The notes beneath the pieces were generated by a model. That model had not been told where the DNA came from, ran no database searches, and saw only the letters and a list, made by a program, of their open reading frames with translations. Position numbers and translations under genes: made by a program. A stretch of DNA of 42,933 nucleotides from Candidatus Chisholmbacteria bacterium (lineage in GTDB: Bacteria; Patescibacteriota; Microgenomatia; UBA1400; JACOWY01), in contig JACOWY010000005.1 in assembly GCA_016176555.1 (NCBI GenBank), positions 1 to 42,933 of the forward strand, in the 5' to 3' direction. This document shows, one piece after another, positions 35,208-42,933 of the stretch. Position 1 is the first letter of the stretch, and each line of letters opens with the position of its first letter.

Positions 35208-37088
35208 ATGGCTGTCCCCATCAGGAACTTTGCCATCATCTCTCACATAGATCATGGCAAGACTACTCTCACCGACCGCCTTTTGGAACTCACTCATAGC
35301 CTTAATTCGCGCCACCGCACCGACCGCCTTCTCGACTCCAACCCCATCGAACGCGAAAGGGGCATCACCATCAAACTCGCCCCCGTCCGCATGATATATC
35401 ATGCGCAAATTCCAAATTTTAAGCACCAAATTCTAAATAAATCTCAAATTAAAAATTCAAATAATCAAAACAGGTTAGGATTTAGAAATTTGGATTTAGG
35501 ATTTGCAGATTCAGAATACATTCTGAATCTGATAGATACTCCCGGTCATGCCGACTTTAGTTATGAAGTCGAACGCACCCTAGCTGCTTGCGAGGGTGCC
35601 ATTTTGCTCGTTGACGCCACTCAAGGCATCCAGGCTCAAACCCTCGCCACCGCCCAACGCGCCCTCGACCACAATCTAGTTCTCATTCCCGTCGTCAATA
35701 AAATCGACGTTGCTTCTGCGGAGCCCGAAAAAGTAGCCGAACAAATGCAGCTCACTCTTGGTTTCACAAAAAAAGAAATCATTCCCATCTCTGCCAAAGT
35801 CGGCACTAACGTTGAGAAGCTCCTCGCCGCCATCGTCGAGAGACTCCCAGGGCCGAAAGGCGAGAGCCGTAAACCACTTCAAAGTCTGGTGTTTAACTCT
35901 CATTTCGACGAGCATCAAGGGGTTATCGTCAGTGTGCGGGTTTTCGAGGGCCTCTGTAAACCAGGGGACACGCTCAAGTTTTTTGCCACCAACACCTCGT
36001 TCCGAGCCCTGGAGGTTGGCGTCCATACCCCGAGCCGCGAATCCAAACCACAATTGTCAGCGGGAGAAGTTGGCTACATTGCCACCGGCCTCAAAGACGT
36101 CAATCTGGCTCGGGTAGGGGATACGATCGTCCACCATCCTTCCGAAACCCAACCCTTGCCCGGCTATCGCGAACCCAAACCTGTTGTCTTTACCGAACTC
36201 TATCCCTTAGATAGCGGCGACTTCCCGAGGCTCAAAGAAGCTCTCGCCAAACTCAAACTCAACGACGCCGCCCTCAAATTCGAAGCCTCGAGTTCCAAAG
36301 CCTTAGGCCACGGTATTCGCGTGGGCTTTTTAGGTCTTCTCCACGCCGAAATTGTTCAGGAACGCCTCGAGCGAGAATACGACCTCGACCTCATTGCTAC
36401 AACCCCCATTGTCAACTACGAAATTACTCTCCAAAGCGGTGAAATAAAACCCATTCGCTCCGCCACCGATTTTCCCTCAGTTGATCAAATCCACACCATT
36501 AAAGAACCGTATGTCACCGCTACCATTTTAAGCCCGGCTACCTACATTGGCAGCCTCCTCTCTCTCGCCCAAAAACACCGGGCCACCTTAACCGACCAAA
36601 AATATCTGGGATCTCAAATCCAATATATCTACGAACTCCCATTAAGCGAGCTTTTGAGTGGCTTTTATGACGAGCTCAAATCCGCTACTTCCGGCTTTGC
36701 CAGCCTCGACTACGACCTCTCAGACTATCAACCAGTCGATGCCACCAAGGTTGATATCATCATCAACCACGAACCAATTCCTCCGCTCTCGACAATAATC
36801 GTCAAAGACCAAGCCGAAGCTGTCGGTCGCCGTCTCGTCGAAAAACTCAAAGATATTCTCCCGCGGCAGCAATTTGAAATCCCCATTCAAGCAGCTATCA
36901 GTGGCAAAATTGTCGCTCGGGCTACCGTCAAGGCCTTCCGTAAAGACGTCACCGCCAAGCTCTATGGCGGCGATCAAACCCGTAAAGACAAACTTCTCAA
37001 AAAACAAAAAAAAGGCAAGAAACGCCTCAAAGCTTTTGGAAAAGTGGCGATACCCCAAGAGGCATTTTTAGCAGTTCTGAAAAGTTAG
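35208..37088 (+). CDS. lepA: Elongation factor 4 (LepA)
   Basis: NFAIISHIDHGKTTLTDRLLE, ERGITIKLAPVRMIY, LNLIDTPGHADFSYEV, PVVNKIDVASA; upstream AGGAG SD. Confidence 0.96.
   Translation: MAVPIRNFAIISHIDHGKTTLTDRLLELTHSLNSRHRTDRLLDSNPIERERGITIKLAPVRMIYHAQIPNFKHQILNKSQIKNSNNQNRLGFRNLDLGFADSEYILNLIDTPGHADFSYEVERTLAACEGAILLVDATQGIQAQTLATAQRALDHNLVLIPVVNKIDVASAEPEKVAEQMQLTLGFTKKEIIPISAKVGTNVEKLLAAIVERLPGPKGESRKPLQSLVFNSHFDEHQGVIVSVRVFEGLCKPGDTLKFFATNTSFRALEVGVHTPSRESKPQLSAGEVGYIATGLKDVNLARVGDTIVHHPSETQPLPGYREPKPVVFTELYPLDSGDFPRLKEALAKLKLNDAALKFEASSSKALGHGIRVGFLGLLHAEIVQERLEREYDLDLIATTPIVNYEITLQSGEIKPIRSATDFPSVDQIHTIKEPYVTATILSPATYIGSLLSLAQKHRATLTDQKYLGSQIQYIYELPLSELLSGFYDELKSATSGFASLDYDLSDYQPVDATKVDIIINHEPIPPLSTIIVKDQAEAVGRRLVEKLKDILPRQQFEIPIQAAISGKIVARATVKAFRKDVTAKLYGGDQTRKDKLLKKQKKGKKRLKAFGKVAIPQEAFLAVLKS
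35400..35531. repeat. AT-rich palindromic element carried in frame in the lepA GTPase domain
   Basis: CAAATTCCAAATTTTAAGCACCAAATTCTAAAT / ATTTAGAAATTTGGATTTAGGATTTG; perfect CAGATTCAGAAT-AC-ATTCTGAATCTG (35506-35531). Confidence 0.88.
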
Positions 37089-37093
37089 CATCC

Positions 37094-37157
37094 TTTACCC
37101 CGTTAGTTTTCCGAATGTGAAGGCGCAGCCGAACAAGTCGAAAAACTTTTACGGGGC
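37094..37157. repeat. Nested ACCCCGT...ACGGGG hairpin element
   Basis: Outer ACCCCGT/ACGGGG(C), middle AGTTTTCCGA/TCGAAAAACT, inner GGC-GCA-GCC. Confidence 0.9.
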
Positions 37158-37191
37158 TCAGGAGGCTTTTACAGCTGTGTTGCGCAGGTAA
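37156..37191 (+). pseudogene. Relic copy of lepA 3' end (AQEAFTAVLRR*)
   Basis: GCTCAGGAGGCTTTTACAGCTGTGTTGCGCAGGTAA versus lepA ...PQEAFLAVLKS*. Confidence 0.8.
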
Positions 37192-37202
37192 ATTAAAAGA
37201 GG

Positions 37203-37262
37203 TTTACCCCGTTAGAAACATGAAAGCGAACGAAGTGAGCGCTTCAAGTTTTTGTACGGGGC
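37203..37262. repeat. Second nested ACCCCGT...ACGGGG hairpin element
   Basis: Outer TTTACCCCGTTAG ... GTACGGGGC, inner AGCGAACGAAGTGAGCGCT region. Confidence 0.85.
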
Positions 37263-37287
37263 TTTTACCGCTGTTCTCCGCCGCTAA
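37261..37287 (+). pseudogene. Second relic copy of lepA 3' end (AFTAVLRR*)
   Basis: GCTTTTACCGCTGTTCTCCGCCGCTAA. Confidence 0.75.
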
Positions 37288-37292
37288 AGAGG

Positions 37293-37447
37293 CTGTTTGG
37301 AAAGTATGTTTTGTGACGAAATTTCAGCAGTTCGTGCGAAGCCAGGAGCGACGACGAAACTGTATCAGGCGAAACGATACAGTGAGGAGGAGCAACGCAG
37401 CTGCAGCCGAACTGATAAATTGTAGTCAAAAGAGGCTTTCCAAGCAG
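37293..37447. repeat. Long imperfect stem-loop between convergent lepA and the GH39-like gene
   Basis: CTGTTTGGAAAG / CTTTCCAAGCAG; AAATTTCAGCAGTTCG / CGAACTGATAAATT; CTGTATC...GATACAG. Confidence 0.75.
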
Positions 37448-37450
37448 GCT

Positions 37451-38854
37451 CTAGGGACTAGGCGAAAGCACCAACCGCACCATACTATTCACGGGCATAA
37501 ACACGTCATACCGTAATTCCGCTGCCGTCGTCGCCACCGCAGTTACTTTAGTCTGACCCCTCAAAAATGCTTCAGTCACTTCAAACTGTTGCTCCTGAAG
37601 ATTAGTAAACGTCACCGGCACTGTCTCTGTGTGCTGGGCCCTGGGATCGAAGTTAACCAAGAGTACCTGCACCTCGCCTCCCTTTTCTCCAGCCATTGCC
37701 TTCACCCACGTGCCCTTTCCCGTCAAAGACAAACGATTATCAGGTACCGTATTGAGCCAATTCAAAGCCTGATACCGCGGCTTGGCCACTACCCCTTGAT
37801 TTTCGTGAGTTAAAAGTCCCCACCGTCCCCAAAACTGTTTACCCGAAGGATCAGCCCCGTCTTGCACCTCAAACACAAACCCTCGATCAATCCGGTTGAC
37901 CATTTCCATTGCCACCGCCATCGTGTGCGCTGCCCCATACATGCCGTCATAACCACCGTCATTTTCGCTGTTATGCCCCCATTCAGACACGATAAATTCC
38001 AAGTCCAGTTGCCGTTGGGGAAAAGCTTGAGCCCATGCCCGCGCATCTTCCACATCTTGCCAAAAAACTCCCGGATCCGTGCTGTAGCGATGCCACGAAA
38101 AAAAGTCGAGGCGAATGTTGTTCTGGCTGGTGTATTCCAAAAGTTTGTCAAACCAATTTTTATAAAGCCCGGTCGTTGCTGGCCCCCCAATTTTAAATGG
38201 CTGCACCTTGCTTACACCTTCTGCTCCTGAAACCGCCGCTGCATATAAGGAAATATAGTTTCGGTCCCCATACGTCCGCCAGCCGCCGAAAAGGTCCGGC
38301 TCATTCCACACCTCGTAATACACATTGGGAATGTTCCGGCCCCCTGTGCCACTAAAGTGGCTCACTGTTCGGCTGACGACTACACTCCACTCTGAATAAT
38401 CTTTCGGCGGCGCCACCGTATCACCCGAAGATAAGACCGCCGGCATGTAAGACAAAGACAAAAATGGCGTCGCTCCCGCCGCCAAAATATCGCTCACCAC
38501 CGGGTCCAATCGCGACCAATCAAAAGTCAGTGCCCCGCTCTCATCTCTGCCCACCACTTGATAAAAATCATACACATGATCAATCCGCACATATTCAGGC
38601 TCTAAGGCTCGCATCTGTGGCACCACGTCTTGGAGCATCCGCCTTGCCTCTTCCCCTCCTTGGGCCAGGTTTTTCCACGGAGTCGGCAATGTGCCCAAAA
38701 CTCCTTGGGTATCTACTACGATGTTAGCCGGCACACCCCCCGCCCTAGGAAAAAGTAACTGCACCACGTCAATGTTGAACACCACCACCACTATCGCCAA
38801 GAGGAGCACACCCAAACCAAAAATTTGCCACCATTGTCGCGAGCGAAGTCTCAT
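37451..38854 (-). CDS. Membrane-anchored GH39-like glycoside hydrolase
   Basis: VYYEVWNEPDLFGGW (acid/base) and FIVSEWGHNS (nucleophile); N-terminal TM. Confidence 0.8.
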   Translation of the reverse strand: MRLRSRQWWQIFGLGVLLLAIVVVVFNIDVVQLLFPRAGGVPANIVVDTQGVLGTLPTPWKNLAQGGEEARRMLQDVVPQMRALEPEYVRIDHVYDFYQVVGRDESGALTFDWSRLDPVVSDILAAGATPFLSLSYMPAVLSSGDTVAPPKDYSEWSVVVSRTVSHFSGTGGRNIPNVYYEVWNEPDLFGGWRTYGDRNYISLYAAAVSGAEGVSKVQPFKIGGPATTGLYKNWFDKLLEYTSQNNIRLDFFSWHRYSTDPGVFWQDVEDARAWAQAFPQRQLDLEFIVSEWGHNSENDGGYDGMYGAAHTMAVAMEMVNRIDRGFVFEVQDGADPSGKQFWGRWGLLTHENQGVVAKPRYQALNWLNTVPDNRLSLTGKGTWVKAMAGEKGGEVQVLLVNFDPRAQHTETVPVTFTNLQEQQFEVTEAFLRGQTKVTAVATTAAELRYDVFMPVNSMVRLVLSPSP

Positions 38855-38942
38855 CCCTTCACTCTAGCAAGAATATTGCTTTCAGACAATTTCGCAGCCC
38901 CCACGCGCCAGGCACGTGATCTGCCCGAACAAAAAGGACGGG

Positions 38943-38979
38943 TTGACACTCGTTAGCACTCATGATATCTTACTGCTAA
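38943..38979 (+). promoter_or_regulatory. Promoter overlapped by a degenerate CIRCE (HrcA operator)
   Basis: -35 TTGACA (38943-38948), 17-nt spacer, -10 TATCTT; TTAGCACTC-N9-tAcTGCTAA (38953-38979). Confidence 0.75.
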
Positions 38980-39002
38980 CACCCGCTTTAGGCGGGAAGC
39001 AC

Positions 39003-39130
39003 GAAATTCCAATATCTAAATCCCTGCCTACCGGCAGGCAGGCTAAACGAATCCAAATATTCAAAAAGTTTTGAAATTAAATATTTGAATTTTAATATTG
39101 TTTGAGATTTAGTACTTGGAATTTAGAATT
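39003..39130. repeat. Palindromic mosaic element in the hrcA 5' leader
   Basis: AAATTCCAATATCTAAATC / GATTTAGTACTTGGAATTT; inner CCTGCCTACCGGCAGGCAGG; CAAATATT/AATATTTG. Confidence 0.85.
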
Positions 39131-39140
39131 TTTTATCTGT

Positions 39141-39863
39141 ATGGATCTCACTGACCGTCAAATTCAAATCATCAAATGTATTGTCGAAGAATACTCGGAA
39201 ACCGCCGAACCAGTTGGCTCTGATACTCTCGACAAAAAATACTCTCTCGGCATCTCTCCGGCTACCATCCGCAACGAAATGGCCGAGCTCACGAGCATGG
39301 GTTACTTGGCCCAACCTCACACCTCAGCCGGTCGCATCCCCACCCCCGTAGCCATCCGCTTTTATGTCGATCAGCTTCTCAAAGAGCGTGAGCTTTCAGT
39401 TGCCGAAGAAGTCGCCGTCAAAGAGCGAGTCTGGGATTGCCGCCAAGAGCTCAATCGGCTCTTGACCGAAGCGACTAGGGTCCTCTCCGAGCGCACCGGT
39501 CTCCTTTCCCTCGCTACTACCGACGACGAGCGCCTCTACCACGCCGGATACGCTCGCATCCTGAGTCTCCCCGAATTTTTCGACATCGACGTTACCCGTC
39601 AAGTCCTAAGTTTAGTTGAAGAAATTAGAGAGCTATCCGCTCTCTTCAACCGTGCCCAAGGCAATGAACCCGTTCACATTTTAATTGGCGACGACTTGGG
39701 CCTTGAGCTCTATCGACCCATTAGCCTTGTTTTTGCCGATTTCAAGGTGGGCAACCGCTTTGGCCGCATTGCCGTCATCGGCCCCTCGAGGCTTGATTAC
39801 TCTCATACCATTCCTATGCTGCGCTATGTCTCAAACCTCATTAGTGAAATCGGCCAAGCCTAA
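39141..39863 (+). CDS. hrcA: Heat-inducible transcription repressor HrcA
   Basis: LTDRQIQIIKCIVEEYSETAEPVGSDTLDKKYSLGISPATIRNEMAELTSMGYLAQPHTSAGRIPT. Confidence 0.95.
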   Translation: MDLTDRQIQIIKCIVEEYSETAEPVGSDTLDKKYSLGISPATIRNEMAELTSMGYLAQPHTSAGRIPTPVAIRFYVDQLLKERELSVAEEVAVKERVWDCRQELNRLLTEATRVLSERTGLLSLATTDDERLYHAGYARILSLPEFFDIDVTRQVLSLVEEIRELSALFNRAQGNEPVHILIGDDLGLELYRPISLVFADFKVGNRFGRIAVIGPSRLDYSHTIPMLRYVSNLISEIGQA

Positions 39864-39868
39864 AATCT

Positions 39869-40327
39869 ATGCCAGCCAAAAAAACTGTCCCTCCATCCAA
39901 ACCTGACGCCAAAACCGAAACCACCATGGACCAGCTAGAAGCTAAATGGAAACGGGCGCTCGCTGATTATCAAAATCTGGAAAAACGCACCGCCAAGGAA
40001 AAACATGAATTCGTCCAATTCGCTACCGCCAGCCTTGTCAGTAAACTTTTGGGCGTCCTCGACGATCTCGACAGAGCCCAAACTCATAGCCAAGATCCCG
40101 GCCTCAAACTTATCCACAACCAACTCCAAACCATTCTCAAAGAAGAGGGTCTTGAAGAAATCGAAGCCCAAGACCTTACGTTTAACCCCGAAACCATGGA
40201 AGCCATCGATCGCGTCAAAGGGAAGCCAAACCAAGTTATACAAGTCCTCAGCAAAGGTTATACACTGAATAGTAAGGTAGTTAAGCCGGCCAAAGTTAAT
40301 GTTGGCAGTGACAATCAATCAAGTTAA
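39869..40327 (+). CDS. grpE: GrpE nucleotide exchange factor (short)
   Basis: WKRALADYQNLEKRTAKEKHEFVQFATASLVSKLLGVLDDLDRA; FNPETMEAIDRVKG. Confidence 0.92.
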   Translation: MPAKKTVPPSKPDAKTETTMDQLEAKWKRALADYQNLEKRTAKEKHEFVQFATASLVSKLLGVLDDLDRAQTHSQDPGLKLIHNQLQTILKEEGLEEIEAQDLTFNPETMEAIDRVKGKPNQVIQVLSKGYTLNSKVVKPAKVNVGSDNQSS

Positions 40328-40370
40328 GTAGACAAAGACTATTTACTGTTAATAGGCCTAAATAAAGAAT

Positions 40371-40469
40371 GAAAGGAGGGCAACACTGAAACACAGAAAC
40401 TACTGAAACACTGAAAACTCAGTGGACTCAGGTAATTTCAGCTTTCTCAGTGTTGCAAAAATTATATCT
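40371..40469 (+). promoter_or_regulatory. dnaK leader with strong SD separated from ATG by a hairpin
   Basis: AAAGGAGG (40372-40379), then GCAACACTGA (40380-40389) / TCAGTGTTGC (40447-40456), then 13 nt to ATG (40470). Confidence 0.7.
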
Positions 40470-42405
40470 ATGTCTAAAATTATCGGCATTGATCTCGGTA
40501 CCACCAATTCCGCCGTCGCCGTCATGGAAGGCGGCAAGCCTAAAGTTATTCCCACCGCCGAAGGCAGAAACCTGATTCCCTCAGTCGTCGAACCCCTCAA
40601 AAATCTCGTCGGCGACGTCGCCAAACGCCAATTGATCTTAAATCCCAAAAATACTATTTATAGCGTCAAGCGGTTGATGGGAAGACGTGCCAATGACAAA
40701 CTGGTCGAAGCCACCAAAAGGCATGTTGGCTACGACATCGTTGAGGGCAAAAACGGCGCGGCCGCCGTCAAAGCCGAAAACAAAGTCTTCACCCCCGAGG
40801 AAATCTCCGCCAAAATCCTCGCCAAAGCCAAAGCCGACGCCGAAGCCTACCTCGGTGAAAAAGTCCAAAAAGCCGTCATCACCGTGCCCGCTTACTTTGA
40901 CGACGCCCAGCGCCAAGCTACCAAACAAGCCGGAGAAATCGCCGGGCTAACTGTCGAGCGCATCATCAACGAACCCACCGCTGCTTCCTTGGCCTATGGC
41001 CTAGATAAAAAATCCAACGAAACCATCGCCGTCTACGATCTTGGCGGCGGCACTTTTGACATTTCTATTCTCGAAATCGGCGACGGTGTTTTTGAAGTCA
41101 AAGCCACCAACGGCGACACTTTCTTAGGTGGCGACGACTTTGATCAAGCCCTTATTGAGTTTATTGTCTCCGAATTTAAAAAGGACCATGGCGTCGACCT
41201 GTCTTCGGACAAACAAGCCATGCAACGCATCCGCGACGCCGCTGAAAAAGCCAAAATCGAACTCTCCTCCAGCCAGGAAAGCGAAATTAATCAGCCCTTC
41301 ATCACCCAAGGCAAAGACGGTAACCCTCTTCACTTGACGATGAAATTGACCCGGGCCAAACTCGAAGAACTCACCGACGGGTTAGTGGAAAGAACCATGG
41401 GCCCAGTCAAAGCCTGCCTTAAAGACGCCAAGCTCGAAGCCAAAGACATCGATGAGATCGTCCTCGTTGGTGGCCAAACCCGCATGCCCAAAATCCAAAA
41501 AATCGTCAAAGACTTCTTTGGCAAAGAGCCGCACAAAGGCGTTAATCCCGACGAAGTCGTCGCCGTCGGCGCCGCCATTCAAGGGGGAGTGCTGGCTGGC
41601 GACGTCAAAGACGTCCTGCTTTTGGACGTCACCCCGCTCACCTTGGGGCTCGAAACGTTAGGCGGCGTCAGAACTCCGCTGATCGAGCGCAACACCACCA
41701 TCCCCACCAGCAAGTCCCAAATCTTTTCGACGGCGAGCGACAATCAACCCCAAGTCGAAATCCACGTCCTTCAAGGCGAGCGCGCCATGGCCGCCGACAA
41801 TAAAACTCTCGGCCGCTTCATCCTCGATGGCATCCCCCCTGCGCCTCGTGGCCTGCCCCAAATCGAAGTCACCTTCGACATCGACGCCAATGGCATCTTA
41901 AACGTCAAGGCTGTAGACAAAGGCACCGGCAAGGAACAAAAAATTACCATCAAAAATGCCACTAACCTCACCGAGGAGGAAATCGAGAAAATGCGCTCAG
42001 AAGCCGAAAAGCACGAAGAGGAGGACAAAAAGAAGAAAGAACTCGCCGACGCCCGTAACCAAGCCTCCACAGCTGCCTTTGAAATCGACAAACAGCTCAA
42101 AGAACACGGCGATAAATTAGATGCTGCCGAAAAAGCCAAAATTGAGGAGAACGTCACCAAACTCAAAGAGCTGGCTGAAAAAGAGGAAGCTTCAGCCGAT
42201 GAACTCAAGAAGGCTACCGAAGAAACACTCACCAGCGCTCAAAAAATCGGCGAAATCATGTATAAAGAGCAGCAAGCTGGAGCCGCCGCAAGCGGCGAAG
42301 GTCCCAAGCCCGCCGAAGGAAAAAACGACGAGGCAGGCAAAGAAGATAAAGACAAAAAAGACGCCTCTTCCGATAAAGGCGCAGCCGAAGAAGGAGAGGT
42401 AGTCG

Positions 42406-42422
<17 letters not shown>
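40470..42422 (+). CDS. dnaK: Chaperone DnaK (Hsp70)
   Basis: [64 protein letters not shown]; acidic tail. Confidence 0.98.

Positions 42423-42933
<511 letters not shown>

Noticed and set aside
40638-40928. Many long antisense ORFs opposite dnaK, lepA, rmuC and the helicase
   Set aside because: Mirror ORFs from biased codon use (Gly/Phe/Asp-rich translations) opposite strongly conserved genes

Overview
The window looks like a contiguous chromosomal segment of a Patescibacteria/CPR-type genome. This is inferred from gene content, small compact genes and dense palindromic repeats; no marker search was run. Left to right it carries a GT-C glycosyltransferase, an M23 peptidase, a GT2 glycosyltransferase, tatD, metG, a SAM-hydrolase-family gene, a YerC/TrpR-like regulator, rmuC (frameshifted), GNAT, a UvrD-type helicase with a C-terminal nuclease, two FemAB genes, a 3D-domain protein, a broken pcrA/uvrD, tpiA, an LCP protein, a double GT-C protein, a surface-protein/PilN-PilO cluster, rpsT, murJ, lepA, a GH39-like gene and hrcA-grpE-dnaK-DUF6941-like-dnaJ. 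No tRNA, rRNA, CRISPR array, transposase or integrase was seen. The most interesting signals are: (1) a Met-rich, apparently leaderless leader peptide followed by mutually exclusive hairpins that can hide the Shine-Dalgarno of a SAM hydrolase-metG-tatD operon, a candidate methionine attenuator; (2) relic copies of gene 3' ends downstream of lepA and the helicase, conserved as peptide but diverged synonymously and joined to a nested ACCCCGT...ACGGGG hairpin, plus a third 3'-end duplication flanking an orphan gene behind the GT2 gene; (3) palindromic elements carried in frame inside tatD (three times), lepA, femAB, a PMT, murJ and pilO; (4) a hairpin between the SD and start codon of dnaK; (5) a pcrA that has lost its VVGDD motif. 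All functional claims are inferences from sequence reading alone.
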